Shown one piece after another: positions 34,341 to 43,289 of a DNA stretch of 64,000 nucleotides. A program made the translations under genes and the position numbers. Location of the stretch: positions 2,489,501-2,553,500 of the forward strand of contig NZ_CP033324.1 in NCBI RefSeq assembly GCF_003710085.1, read 5' to 3'. The DNA comes from Nocardioides pantholopis. GTDB lineage: Bacteria > Actinomycetota > Actinomycetes > Propionibacteriales > Nocardioidaceae. The notes below the pieces were generated by a model. It did no database searches and was not told the DNA's origin. It saw only the letters and a program-made list of their open reading frames with translations. The stretch's first letter is position 1. Each line of letters opens with the position of its first letter.

Positions 34341-34889
34341 TCAGGACTCTCCGGTGAACTGCACGGTCATCGTCCCCTCGGCGCCCTGGTAGTCCGCGGG
34401 CCAGTCGTCCGGGGTCGTGACGTGCAGGATCACCGCGTCGGTCTCACCGGGGGCGAGCTGGACGTTCGCCGGGTCGTGGACCGTGGCGTTCGCCGGCGCG
34501 GCGCCTGCGAACAGGTCACCGTCCGTGGTCAGCACGCCCTTACCGAGGTTCAGGGGCACGCTGCTGGCGTTCTTCAGCTCCAGCCTGACGGTCTCGTTGG
34601 CACCCTGGTTGAGGTTCTTGAACGCGTCCGCGGGGATCGCCACGGCGTTGTCGACGGTGTCCGCGTCGTACCAGGTGTTGCCACCGTCGACGCTGGCCTG
34701 CAGCTCGACGTTCTCGACGGCGCTCGCGCTGCCCGCGAACCATGCGTCGTCGGTCCACGTCGCACTGGTCAGGGCCGCTCCGACACCCAGCACCGCGACG
34801 GTGGCGAGGCCGAAACGGACGATCGCCCCACGGCGACGGCGCTTGTCGTCGCGCTCCTGGTCAACGGCTACGACGTCGGTCGTAGTCAT
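34341..34889 (-). CDS. TasA-like SipW-dependent secreted protein
   Basis: 182 residues. A charged N-terminus (DQERDDKRRRRGAIVRF) is followed by FGLATVAVLGVGAALTSATW and TDDAWFAGSASAVENVELQA, a SipW-dependent signal sequence. The rest is a beta-sandwich-like domain of about 130 residues: VRLELKNASSVPLNLGKGVL and NVQLAPGETDAVILHVTTPD, as in TasA/camelysin-related proteins, which assemble biofilm fibres in Bacillus. First gene of the locus; SD AAAGGAGT precedes the ATG. Confidence 0.82.
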   Translation of the reverse strand: MTTTDVVAVDQERDDKRRRRGAIVRFGLATVAVLGVGAALTSATWTDDAWFAGSASAVENVELQASVDGGNTWYDADTVDNAVAIPADAFKNLNQGANETVRLELKNASSVPLNLGKGVLTTDGDLFAGAAPANATVHDPANVQLAPGETDAVILHVTTPDDWPADYQGAEGTMTVQFTGES

Positions 34890-35198
34890 GTGCTACTCCT
34901 TTCTTCTTCTTCTTCGGCGTATGCCGGACACGGTCGGCGCGCGCCAGGACCTCCGGGCATGACCTACCGACCGTCCGCCCGGGTTCGCAGGCGGTTGTGC
35001 CGCCGGGCATGCCCGGCGGGCGGAGGTCGCTGCACGACCGGGGCGGCGAAGCCGCGACCCGACGGCCGTCATGGACGCTCGCGCGACATAACATATTTTG
35101 ACGGAACCCGGCCCTCCGGCCAATGTCGCCGGACGTGACGTCGGTCATCCCGGAGCGGCCGTTCCCGGGATCGTCGCCCAACACGCAAGTCCTGAGCG
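34890..35198. promoter_or_regulatory. Intergenic region: AT-rich island and 20-bp palindrome
   Basis: No gene is visible. ATAACATATTTTG at about 35088-35100 is an unusually AT-rich patch, oriented to serve as promoter of the SipW operon on the minus strand. A perfect palindrome, CCGCCGGGCATGCCCGGCGG, is at 35000-35019 between this patch and the first gene. It may be a terminator for the TetR gene, an operator, or a leader structure. Confidence 0.5.
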
Positions 35199-35780
35199 CT
35201 ACGCCCCGAGCCGCTCCGGGTGCTCCACGACCAGGGCGGCGAGCTCACGGGCGACGCCCGCGGGGACGCCGGGCGAACCCGGCCGCAGGCGCATGGCGAG
35301 CTGACCGGAGTAGATGAGCGCCAGTGCATCGACCAGCGCGGCCGCCCGGGGTCCGGCCACGGGCTCGGCGAGCGCCAGCAGCCGGCGCCGGAGGGTCTCG
35401 GTCTCCTGCCGGACCGCCTCGGCCAGGGCCGGCGGCGGGTCGGCGTACCCGGCGGCGGCGCCGAGGAAGGCGCACCACCGCGCGCCGGTGGCCCGTCCCT
35501 GGAACTCCTCGAGCGCATCGAAGAGCGCGAGCAGCCGCTCCCGGTCGGTGTCGGCGCGCGCCACGGCCGCGTCCCAGACCTCCAGCCACTCGCGGTGGCG
35601 ACGGTCGAGCGCCGCGGCGACCAGCGCCTCCTTGCTGCCGTAGGCCCGGTACAGCGTCGCCGGTGAGACTCCGGCGCGCTCGAGGATCCGGTCGACCGGT
35701 GTGGTGGTGTCGCCACCGGCGAAGACCAGCTCGTCGGTGGCGTCGAGGAGCCGGCTTCGGGTGGATTCACGGGTGCCCAC
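35199..35780 (-). CDS. TetR-family transcriptional regulator
   Basis: 193 residues from a GTG at 35780. HTH: RESTRSRLLDATDELVFAGG, VDRILERAGVSPATLYRAYG and SKEALVAAALDRRHREW. The helical domain contains EEFQGRATGARWCAFLGAAA, as in AcrR-like repressors with the TetR_C_33-type layout. It is divergent from the MFS gene with only 23 bases between the starts, so the operator must overlap both promoters. It probably represses the MFS exporter. Confidence 0.9.
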   Translation of the reverse strand: MGTRESTRSRLLDATDELVFAGGDTTTPVDRILERAGVSPATLYRAYGSKEALVAAALDRRHREWLEVWDAAVARADTDRERLLALFDALEEFQGRATGARWCAFLGAAAGYADPPPALAEAVRQETETLRRRLLALAEPVAGPRAAALVDALALIYSGQLAMRLRPGSPGVPAGVARELAALVVEHPERLGA

Positions 35781-35803
35781 GCCCCGGACTATAGAGTGGC
35801 AAA

Positions 35804-37087
35804 GTGAAACGCTCGTTATCGCGACTGGACCGCAACGTCGTGCTCGTGGTGGCCGGCACCTGCCTGATCGCCGGCACCTACGGCCTGGTGCGGCTGGCCT
35901 ACGGCCTGTTCCTTCCCGACATCCAGGCCTCGGTGTCCATGAGCTCCGCGGTGGCGGGCTACGTCTCATCGGGCGCCTCGGCCGCGTACTGCGTCGGCGC
36001 GCTCGCCGGGCTGGCGGCGCCCGGCCGACCCCGCCTGCTCGTCGTCGGGGCGGTGGCGACCGCGACCCTCGGGTCCCTCGGGATGGCGAGCTCCGAGGGC
36101 CTGGCGCTCTTCGTGCCGGCCGCCGTCCTGGCCTCGGCGGGCGCCGGGTTCGCCTCGCCCGGCCTGGTGGCGGTCGTCGCACGCAACGTCGCCGGCCCCC
36201 GCGGCGATCGCGCTCAGGCGACGGTGAACGCCGGCACCGGCCCCGGACTCGTGGCCGCGGGACTGCTCGCGCTCCTCCTGCCCGACTGGCGAGTTGGGTT
36301 CGCGATCAGCGCGGCGTTCACCGCCGCGGCCGGCCTGTGCGTCCTGCTCCTCGACCGCCCCGGGGCCGAGGCGCCGCGAGGCGGTCCGACGCCGCGGAGC
36401 CTGCGCTGGCTGCCCGCCCTGGCTCAACCGGTCGCCGGGGCGTTCCTGCTCGGCGCGGCGTCGGCCACGGTGTGGACCTACGGGCGGGCCCACCTGATCT
36501 CGTCCGGGGCCAGCGACACCGGCTCCATCCTCGCCTGGATGGCCCTCGGCGTCGGCGGCACCGTGACCGTCCTGACGGCGCGGGCGCTCGGCGCGCTCCC
36601 GGCGCAGCGGGCCTGGCTGCTGACCACCGCCGCGGCCGCCGTCGCCACCGCGGGACTCCTCGCACCCGGGCCCCTCGCGGTCGTGGTCCTCGCCTGCGGC
36701 CTCTTCGGCTGGGGCTTCGTCGCGGCGAGCTCCGCGCTGATCGCGTGGACCGCTCAGCTGGTCCCGGACCGGGCGGCCTCGGGCACGTCGGTCGCGTTCA
36801 TCGCCCTGGTCCTCGGCCAGGCCGCCGGGTCCTCGGCGGCGGGGAGCCTCTCCGATCGGGTCGGCCTGCCGACCACGTTCCTCCTCGCGGCGCTGGTCAC
36901 GGTCCTCGCGGCCGCCTGCGGGCGGCGCTCTCGGGGGCTGGGCGCGTTCGCCGGTGGGGCGGCCGGGACGTGGCTAGGATCCCGGCGTCAGTCGACCCCG
37001 ACGCCCTGGAGGCACCCCGCGATGGCCGAACCGACCGCAACGTACGACGAGCAGGGCGGCGCCGGCGAGGGCGGTGGGCGCGGATGA
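35804..37087 (+). CDS. MFS transporter (YbfB-like)
   Basis: 427 residues, twelve predicted helices with the inter-domain loop near residues 185-200. N-terminal signature LIAGTYGLVRLAYGLFLPDI and SAAYCVGALAGLAAPGRPRL. Patterns SSGASDTGSILAWMALGVGG and IAWTAQLVPDRAASGTSVAF fit the YbfB-like group of major facilitator exporters. The C-terminal 40 residues are hydrophilic. The stop overlaps the lipoprotein start by 4 bases (ATGA). Confidence 0.88.
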   Translation: MKRSLSRLDRNVVLVVAGTCLIAGTYGLVRLAYGLFLPDIQASVSMSSAVAGYVSSGASAAYCVGALAGLAAPGRPRLLVVGAVATATLGSLGMASSEGLALFVPAAVLASAGAGFASPGLVAVVARNVAGPRGDRAQATVNAGTGPGLVAAGLLALLLPDWRVGFAISAAFTAAAGLCVLLLDRPGAEAPRGGPTPRSLRWLPALAQPVAGAFLLGAASATVWTYGRAHLISSGASDTGSILAWMALGVGGTVTVLTARALGALPAQRAWLLTTAAAAVATAGLLAPGPLAVVVLACGLFGWGFVAASSALIAWTAQLVPDRAASGTSVAFIALVLGQAAGSSAAGSLSDRVGLPTTFLLAALVTVLAAACGRRSRGLGAFAGGAAGTWLGSRRQSTPTPWRHPAMAEPTATYDEQGGAGEGGGRG

Positions 37088-38226
37088 GCGGCCTGCGTCG
37101 GGCGGCGTCACTGACGGCACTGATCACGCTCGCCGGCCTGGCCGCCGCGGGATGCGGCGGGGACGGCGACGGCTCCGGGACCGGCGACGGCTCCGGGACC
37201 GGCGCCGGCGGCTGGGCCGGCGACGACTACTCGGTGGCGAAGGCGCTCGCCGAGGTGCCGGCCGCCGCTGGGGCCGACGAGGACCACCGGACGATCGTGC
37301 GGACCGGCGACCTCGCGGCCGCCACGGAGCTGGCCGGCCTGGAGCGTCCCGACCGGCTCGACGACAAGGCGGCGATTGCGTGGCTCCTGCCGCTCACCGG
37401 CGGTCGGATCGACGGGGACGACCCTGCCGTCGTCCACGTGCCCATGCCCGAGACCCTGCACTCCTCGGGACTCTCGGTGATCGAGGACTTCGACGCCGAG
37501 CTGGGGTGGTCGATCCTGGACGTGGACGTCTTCGTCGAGCAGTCCACGCCGCCTGCGACCTTCCTGATGGCCTCGGGAGAGCTCGGGCAGGACAGCCTGG
37601 CCGACGACCTCACCGAGGTCTCCGACGGCATCGTGAGCGCCGGGGACGGCGACGACCTGGAGCTGGACCCCGGCCAGGGGACGGTCGCCCGCCCGCTGGG
37701 CCTGCCCCTGCGGATGGCGGTGGACGGCGACCGGCTCGTCGCCTCGCCGCAGACGTCCTTCGTCGAGGACTGGCTCGCCGGCCCCGAGGAGTCGCTCGCC
37801 GACGACGAGACGCTCCTGAGCGTCGCCGAGGCCCTCGACGAGGCCGAGGTGGTCTCGGCCATCCTCATCACGCTGGGTGCCGAGGAGACCTCGTCGCCGG
37901 ACACCGACACCGATTCCGAGGCCCCCGGCGTACCGTTCGACACCTTCGGCATCGGCTGGGGCGTCGAGGACGACGAGGCGCTCGTGAGCGTGGCCTACCA
38001 CTTCGAGTCCGACGACGCGGCCGACGCCGCCGCCGGCGACCTGGAGGAGCTGTTCCGCGACGGCACCTCGACGACCAAGCAGCCGCTGAGCGACCTGGTC
38101 TCGGTCGAGGACGTCACCGTGGACGGCCCCGTGGCCACCGTGGCGTTGACGATGGCCGGGGACCACCCGCCCGCGATCCTGGAGCAGATGCTGCTGAGGC
38201 ACGACACGCCGTTCCGGCGCGGCTGA
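37084..38226 (+). CDS. Lipoprotein, function unknown
   Basis: 380 residues. Signal peptide with lipobox LAAAGC (Cys24), then a Gly/Asp/Ser linker (GDGDGSGTGDGSGTG). The mature part is very acidic and beta/alpha mixed (VIEDFDAELGWSILDVDVFV, PPATFLMASGELGQDSLADD, FGIGWGVEDDEALVSVAYHF). I do not recognise a domain. It overlaps the MFS stop by 4 bases and should be under the same TetR control. A role as substrate-capture or surface partner for the exporter is possible but unsupported. Confidence 0.72.
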   Translation: MSGLRRAASLTALITLAGLAAAGCGGDGDGSGTGDGSGTGAGGWAGDDYSVAKALAEVPAAAGADEDHRTIVRTGDLAAATELAGLERPDRLDDKAAIAWLLPLTGGRIDGDDPAVVHVPMPETLHSSGLSVIEDFDAELGWSILDVDVFVEQSTPPATFLMASGELGQDSLADDLTEVSDGIVSAGDGDDLELDPGQGTVARPLGLPLRMAVDGDRLVASPQTSFVEDWLAGPEESLADDETLLSVAEALDEAEVVSAILITLGAEETSSPDTDTDSEAPGVPFDTFGIGWGVEDDEALVSVAYHFESDDAADAAAGDLEELFRDGTSTTKQPLSDLVSVEDVTVDGPVATVALTMAGDHPPAILEQMLLRHDTPFRRG

Positions 38227-38233
38227 GTCCGGC

Positions 38234-38398
38234 TCAGCGGCCCAGGAGCCGACGCAGCCAGCCGCCCCGCCCCTCCTCCCGGGGGTGCCCGGGGCACCAC
38301 TGGCTCGCCGGGACCATCGCCCTGACCTGGGCGACGTGCTGGCCGCAGCCGGCCCAGGTGGTCTTCGCGCAGGTGCGGCAGGTGGTGGGTCGACACAT
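38234..38398 (-). CDS. 54-residue Cys-rich protein
   Basis: Short gene: MCRPTTCRTCAKTTWAGCGQ, HVAQVRAMVPASQWCPGHPR, then a basic tail rich in Gly and Arg. Six cysteines in the first 40 residues (C2, C7, C10, C18, C35 and neighbours in CxxC-like spacing) suggest a zinc ribbon. ATG 38398 follows GAGGAG with normal spacing. Similar very small proteins are common in actinobacteria and have no known role. It follows the MMPL gene by 51 bases on the same strand. Confidence 0.75.
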   Translation of the reverse strand: MCRPTTCRTCAKTTWAGCGQHVAQVRAMVPASQWCPGHPREEGRGGWLRRLLGR

Positions 38399-38449
38399 GG
38401 TGGATCTCCTCGTGGATGTGGATGGTCGGGATCGGCGGGAGTGCAGGGC

Positions 38450-40594
38450 TCAGTCGTGGGCGAAGGTGATGGTGGGGAGCAGCCTCCGCAGCCAGGCGGG
38501 GCAGTACCACGCCGCCTTGCCGGTGAGTCGCAGGAGGACGGGCAGCAGCACCAACCGCACGAGGAACGCGTCCAGTAGCACCGCGACCCCGAGGACGACT
38601 CCCATCTCCTTGGGCGGGATCGGACCGGACAGGGCGAAAGTGAAGAAGACGGCGACCATGACGGCACCGGCGGCGAAGATCACCCGCCCGGAGTGGGCCA
38701 GCGACCCGACCATGGCGTCCTTGGGGTCCCCGGACCGCTCGAAGTGCTCCTTCGCCGAGGCCAGGAGGAAGACCGTGTAGTCCATCGCAATGGCGAAGAT
38801 CATCGCGAAGAAGAACACCGGGGCCCAGGCGTCCAGGAACCCCTGCGACTCGAAGCCGAGGAGGCTGGAGCCGTGACCCTCCTGGAAGATCAGCCGGGCG
38901 ACGCCGAAGGCCGCCGCGGTCGACAACAGGCTCGCGAGCGTGCCCAGCAGCGAGATCAGCGGCGCCTGCAGTGCCACCAGGAGCAGCAGGAACCCCAGGA
39001 CGAGCACGACGGCGACGACCACCGGGGTCGACTCGTCGAGCTGGGTCTTCAGATCGAGGTTCTCCACCGGCGCACCGCCCAGGAGCGCGGACCCGGGCAG
39101 GTCGGCCCGCAGCCGCTCGACCGTCTCTGCGAGCTCCGGGTCCGAGGGGTCGACGGTCGGGACGGCCTGGACCAGCACCAGTCCGCTGTCGTCGGCAGCC
39201 GGCATCGGCGCCATCACGGCGGCGATCCCGGAGTCGGCTCCGAGTGTCTGTCGGGTCGTGTCCGCCTCGTCGGCGTCCACGACCACTTGGAGCGTCCCGG
39301 GGGCACCCTCGCCGAAGGCCAGCTGGACCTGGTCGTAGCCGATCCGGGCGGAGGCGTCCTCGGGGAGCACCTTGATCGAGGGCATGGCGGTCTTGAGTCC
39401 CAGGACCGGCGCAGCGAGCGCGAGCAGGATCACCACCGAGGCGAGACCCCAGACCAGGGGTCGCTTCCACAGGCGCTCGCCCCAGGCCGCGAACCGCGCG
39501 GAGCGGTGCTCGCCCGAACGCGCCCACGGCAGGGCCAGCTTGTTGATCCGGTCGTCGAGCCGGAACAGGACCAACGGCAGCAGCGTGAGGGTCGCGGCCA
39601 GCACGAAGACGACCGAGAGCATGATGCCGCCCGCCATCGAGCGGAACGACGGCGACGGCACGATCATCACCGCCGAGAGGGAGATGAGCACCGTCAGGCC
39701 GGACAAGAGCACCGCCTTGCCAGCGGTGTCCATCGTCTGCGCGATCGCCCGCTGGCGCTCCGCCCGCTCCTCGACCGCGGAGCTCGCGTGCCGCGCCGCC
39801 CGGGCAGCGCGGTAGCGGACGACCAGGAACAGGGCGTAGTCGATGCCGAGCGCCAGCGCGAACATCATCGCGAAGTTCATCGCCCAGATCGAGACCGGCA
39901 CCAGCTCGTTGATCAGGACCAGGGAGCCCGCGGAGGCGACGAGGCCAGCGAGGGTGAGGAGCAGCGGCAGGCCCGCAGCGACGAGGGCCCCGAACGCGAG
40001 CACCAGGATGGCCAGCGTCACCGGCCAGGACATCAGCTCGGACTTCAGCATGGCGTCGAGGTTGGCCTCGTTGAAGTCGCTCCACAGCAGGGAGGAACCG
40101 GTCGGGTTGACCTCGACCGTGTCGGTCGAGAGCCCCTGGAGCTCGCCCTTGAGGTCGGTCGCGACCCGGACCATCTCGTTGGTGTCGGCGCCGGCGCCAG
40201 CCAGCACGATGCCCGTGGAGCCGTCCTGCGACAGCGTCGCGCCCGGCATCGGTGCGATCACGTCGGCGATCCGCGGCTCCTCCTCGAGGATGCGCGTGAC
40301 CGACGCCAGCACCTCCTTGCCGTCACCCTCGGTGACGGGACCCTCGTCGGCGCGTACGACGACCTGGATCGCGGAGGACGCATTGCCGCCGAAGTGCTCG
40401 CGGGCCAGCTCCCGGGCCTGCACGGACGGGGATCCGTTGGCCTGCCAGCCGGCCCCGGAGAGCTTCTGCTCGACCTGCGGGGCGAAGGCGCCGAGGCCGA
40501 CGATGGCCAGCAGCCACACGATCGTGACCAGCTTGGCGTGATCGGTGACCCAGACGCCGAGGCGGCCGAGTGGTCCCGTGGGGGTGGTGCTCAT
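38450..40594 (-). CDS. MMPL-family transporter
   Basis: 714 residues with the RND/MMPL layout: helix 1 near residue 20 (LVTIVWLLAIVGLGAFAP), an external domain of about 130 residues, five helices with the motif MMFALALGIDYALFLVVRYR, a linker, then the second half with FAMIFAIAMDYTVFLLASAK and the closing helices. Both GxDY/AxDY proton-relay motifs are seen. MMPL proteins export lipids or hydrophobic molecules using the proton gradient. The gene starts 27 bases after the TauE/SafE stop, so it may be carried on the same transcript as the persulfide locus. Confidence 0.93.
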   Translation of the reverse strand: MSTTPTGPLGRLGVWVTDHAKLVTIVWLLAIVGLGAFAPQVEQKLSGAGWQANGSPSVQARELAREHFGGNASSAIQVVVRADEGPVTEGDGKEVLASVTRILEEEPRIADVIAPMPGATLSQDGSTGIVLAGAGADTNEMVRVATDLKGELQGLSTDTVEVNPTGSSLLWSDFNEANLDAMLKSELMSWPVTLAILVLAFGALVAAGLPLLLTLAGLVASAGSLVLINELVPVSIWAMNFAMMFALALGIDYALFLVVRYRAARAARHASSAVEERAERQRAIAQTMDTAGKAVLLSGLTVLISLSAVMIVPSPSFRSMAGGIMLSVVFVLAATLTLLPLVLFRLDDRINKLALPWARSGEHRSARFAAWGERLWKRPLVWGLASVVILLALAAPVLGLKTAMPSIKVLPEDASARIGYDQVQLAFGEGAPGTLQVVVDADEADTTRQTLGADSGIAAVMAPMPAADDSGLVLVQAVPTVDPSDPELAETVERLRADLPGSALLGGAPVENLDLKTQLDESTPVVVAVVLVLGFLLLLVALQAPLISLLGTLASLLSTAAAFGVARLIFQEGHGSSLLGFESQGFLDAWAPVFFFAMIFAIAMDYTVFLLASAKEHFERSGDPKDAMVGSLAHSGRVIFAAGAVMVAVFFTFALSGPIPPKEMGVVLGVAVLLDAFLVRLVLLPVLLRLTGKAAWYCPAWLRRLLPTITFAHD

Positions 40595-40620
40595 CGTGTT
40601 CCGTTTCGTTGAGTAGGTGA

Positions 40621-41445
40621 TCAGAGGAGCGCGGGCAGCGCTCGGCCAGCTGTGTAGATCGCGACGCCGAGCACGAGGACCGTGAAGGCCGCCTGCAGCC
40701 GGTCGGTGTCGAGCCGGTCGGCCAGGCGCGCCCCCACCACCGCGGCCAGCGCCGAGACCGCTGTCAGCACGAGCACCGGCGCCCAGGCGGGAGCTGCGCC
40801 GGCCTCGGCGCGGACGGCGAGCGCGGCGGCGCTGGTGATCGTGATGACCACCAGCGAGGTGCCGGCGGCGTACTCCAGCGGGAGGGCGAGAGCGAGCAGC
40901 AGCGCCGGGACGACGAGGAAGCCGCCGCCGACGCCCAGGAAGCCGGTCAGCAGTCCGACGACGGTGGCGGTGATGAGCACCTGGAGCGCCCGCGGGCACT
41001 GGCAGGTGAAGGTCGGGCGGAACGTGAGGATCGGGTCGTCGAGCCGGGGTCGCGCGGCGTGCTGGGGCCTCCGGCCGCGGCGGTGCCGCAGCAGCCGGCC
41101 GGCCATCAGGCCGCCCACGAGGAGCATCAGGACGGCGAACGCCGCGAGCAGCAGGTCCGGCGCGACGTACGCCGAGGCGCGGGCCCCGACCGCTGCGCCG
41201 CCGATCGCGACGGCCCCGAACGCGACGCCCCGGCCGAGCAGCACGTGCCCGGCCCGGTGGGCGGCGACCGCGCCAGTCAGGGAGGTCACGCCGACGACGA
41301 CCAGCGAGCCGGTCGTCGCCTGCGCCGGCGACTGGCCGAGCAGGTGGACCAGCACCGGCACGGCGAGGATCGAGCCACCACCGCCGAGGGCGCCGAGGGA
41401 CAGTCCGATCAGCGCGCCGGCCGCTACGGCGAGGACGAGCGTCAT
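40621..41445 (-). CDS. TauE/SafE-family sulfite/organosulfonate exporter
   Basis: 274 residues, eight hydrophobic helices in two halves. LSLGALGGGGSILAVPVLVH near residue 15 and VGLLTGFLGVGGGFLVVPAL near residue 165 are the paired glycine-rich motifs of the family. The central loop holds a Cys pair (TFTCQCPRALQ). It begins 1 base after the CstB-like stop. In such loci TauE is taken to export sulfite or thiosulfate formed from persulfide oxidation. Confidence 0.92.
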   Translation of the reverse strand: MTLVLAVAAGALIGLSLGALGGGGSILAVPVLVHLLGQSPAQATTGSLVVVGVTSLTGAVAAHRAGHVLLGRGVAFGAVAIGGAAVGARASAYVAPDLLLAAFAVLMLLVGGLMAGRLLRHRRGRRPQHAARPRLDDPILTFRPTFTCQCPRALQVLITATVVGLLTGFLGVGGGFLVVPALLLALALPLEYAAGTSLVVITITSAAALAVRAEAGAAPAWAPVLVLTAVSALAAVVGARLADRLDTDRLQAAFTVLVLGVAIYTAGRALPALL

Positions 41446-41446
41446 C

Positions 41447-42844
41447 TCAGCGCTGCGAGCCGTTCTCGGCTCGGTCCGCGCGGCGGACCAGGCGCAGGCC
41501 GACCGCCGCGGCGTTCTCGAAGGCGTCGTCGACCGCGACCAGTGTCCGGTCCGCGGCGGCGAGGAACGACGCGGCGACCGCGGCGCGGTAGCCGCTGGCG
41601 CAGTGCACCCACACCTCGCCCGCCGGCACCTCGGCCAACCGCCGGGGCAGCTCGTGGATCGGGATGTTGAGTGCCCCCTCGAGGGCGGCGTCCCGATGCT
41701 CGTCGGCGCGGCGGACGTCGAGGACCACCACGTCGCGGTGGTGGAGCACCTGGGCCAGCTCGGCGAAGGTGCCGGTGGGGAAGCGGGCGAGCTCTCCGCT
41801 CGTCCAGTTCCGCGGTCCGCCGGTCGCCTGCGCGGCGGGCCGGTCGATGCCGATCCGGGCCAGCTCCCGCTGCGCGGTCGCGACGTCCTCGGCGCTCTCC
41901 CCGAGCAGCGTCACCGGCGTACCCCAGTCGATGAGCCAGCCCAGGTAGGTCGCGAAGCCGCCGTCGAGGCCGAAGTTGAGAGTGCCCGGCGCGTGCCCGG
42001 CTGCGAACGCGGTGCGGTGGCGCAGGTCGACGACCCACTCCCCCGCCTCGATCCGCCGGCGCAGCTCCTCGGCGTCGGCCTCCTGGACCAGCGACAGGTC
42101 GGGTGCGTCGGGCCCCGCGGCGTTGGCCGGGCCCATGTGCGCGTAGTACGCCGGCCAGGCGCCCAGGCCATCGAGGAGGTCGCGGACGTAGGTCTCCTCG
42201 TCCTGGGTCAGCACCGGGTTCGACAGCTTCTCCCGGCCGATGGTCGAGGAGGTCGACGCGGACTGGCTGGCCGCGCAGAACGACCCGAACCCGTGGGTCG
42301 GGAACACCTCGGTGTCGTCGGGGAGCTCCTCGGCGAGCAGGGTGGCGGAGGCGTGCTGGTGGCGCGCCAGGGCGTCGGCGTGCTCGGCCCCGAGCAGGTC
42401 GGGGCGCCCGGTCGCGCCGTACAGCAGCGAGCCGCCGGTGAAGACCGCGTAGGGCTCCGCGCGGTCGGTCAGCGCGTAGGAGAGGTGGGTGAAGGTGTGC
42501 CCGGGCGTGGCGATCGCTCGCACCGCCATCCGGGACCCGACGTCGACGACCTCGCCGTCCTCGATCGGGGTGCGGTCGAAGCCGACCTCGTCCGCGGCGT
42601 TGACGTGGTACGTCGCGCCGGTGGCCCGGGCCAGGGCGAGCCCGCCGGTCACGTAGTCGTTGTGGATGTGCGTCTCGAAGACGTCTCTCAGCCGGACGCC
42701 GTCGGCCTCGAGGATCTCCAGGACGCGGTCGATGTCGCGCTGGGGATCGATCACGAACGCCACGTCGCCGTCGTGGACCACGTAGGTCCGGTCGCCCAGC
42801 GACGGGGTCTCGATCGTGCGCACGGTGAGGGTGCGGTCGGCCAT
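41447..42844 (-). CDS. CstB-like persulfide dioxygenase-rhodanese fusion
   Basis: 465 residues. The N-terminal metallo-beta-lactamase domain (1-250) has FETHIHNDYVTGGLALARAT and IATPGHTFTHLSYAL, the non-heme iron ligands of persulfide dioxygenases. Residues 265-365 form a rhodanese-like domain with no active Cys (WGTPVTLLGES at the loop). Residues 370-460 form a second rhodanese with VWVHCASGYRAAVAASF, an active-site Cys. This three-part order is that of Staphylococcus CstB, which turns persulfides into thiosulfate. It lies in an operon with the rhodanese and TauE genes. Confidence 0.92.
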   Translation of the reverse strand: MADRTLTVRTIETPSLGDRTYVVHDGDVAFVIDPQRDIDRVLEILEADGVRLRDVFETHIHNDYVTGGLALARATGATYHVNAADEVGFDRTPIEDGEVVDVGSRMAVRAIATPGHTFTHLSYALTDRAEPYAVFTGGSLLYGATGRPDLLGAEHADALARHQHASATLLAEELPDDTEVFPTHGFGSFCAASQSASTSSTIGREKLSNPVLTQDEETYVRDLLDGLGAWPAYYAHMGPANAAGPDAPDLSLVQEADAEELRRRIEAGEWVVDLRHRTAFAAGHAPGTLNFGLDGGFATYLGWLIDWGTPVTLLGESAEDVATAQRELARIGIDRPAAQATGGPRNWTSGELARFPTGTFAELAQVLHHRDVVVLDVRRADEHRDAALEGALNIPIHELPRRLAEVPAGEVWVHCASGYRAAVAASFLAAADRTLVAVDDAFENAAAVGLRLVRRADRAENGSQR

Positions 42845-42852
42845 CGCGCGCC

Positions 42853-43152
42853 TCACCTCTCGACCGGGCGCCCGGAGCGGACCCAGGCGCTGGTGCCGCC
42901 GGCGACGTTGACGGCGTCGAAGCCGGCGGCGGTCAGGACGTCGACCATGGCGCTGCTGCGGTTGCCCGAGGCGCACACGACGTACACCGGGCGGTCCCGG
43001 TCCAGCTCGCCCAGCCGGTCGGTCAGCCGGCCCATCGGGATGTTCACCGCGCCGGGGACGTGACCCTCGGCGTACTCCGCGGGCTCCCGCACGTCGACCA
43101 CGGCCGCCCGGTCGATCTTTGTGGCGAGCTGGTCGATGTCGATCTCTCTCAT
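42853..43152 (-). CDS. Single-domain rhodanese (sulfurtransferase)
   Basis: 99 residues: VVDVREPAEYAEGHVPGAVN, then VYVVCASGNRSSAMVDVL with the active Cys and a persulfide-binding loop, ending GGTSAWVRSGRPV. It would carry sulfane sulfur to the CstB-like protein, 8 bases downstream. It is the first gene of the leftward operon, and the operator-like repeat at 43175-43193 lies 23 bases upstream of its ATG. Confidence 0.93.
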   Translation of the reverse strand: MREIDIDQLATKIDRAAVVDVREPAEYAEGHVPGAVNIPMGRLTDRLGELDRDRPVYVVCASGNRSSAMVDVLTAAGFDAVNVAGGTSAWVRSGRPVER

Positions 43153-43174
43153 GTGCTTCTCCTCATCGGCTCCA

Positions 43175-43193
43175 CATATCCCCCCAGGGGGTT
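43175..43193. promoter_or_regulatory. CstR/CsoR-type operator, site 1
   Basis: CATATCCCCCCAGGGGGTT contains the inverted repeat CCCCC-A-GGGGG flanked by AT. It is the same sequence as site 2 (43210-43228), 35 bases away. G/C-tract palindromes with AT flanks are the usual DNA targets of the CsoR/CstR family. This copy is 23 bases from the rhodanese start. Confidence 0.85.
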
Positions 43194-43209
43194 ACATGCT
43201 CCAGTGAAG

Positions 43210-43228
43210 CATATCCCCCCAGGGGGTT
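43210..43228. promoter_or_regulatory. CstR/CsoR-type operator, site 2
   Basis: CATATCCCCCCAGGGGGTT, identical to site 1 for 19 bases. It lies 61 bases ahead of the CstR-like gene and so near its promoter. Two equal sites facing two divergent genes suggest that the repressor controls both directions. Confidence 0.85.
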
Positions 43229-43289
43229 GTAGCATCGACGGAAGAGGCACCGCCCCCGCACGACCCACGCAGCTTGGAAGGGAACCCCG

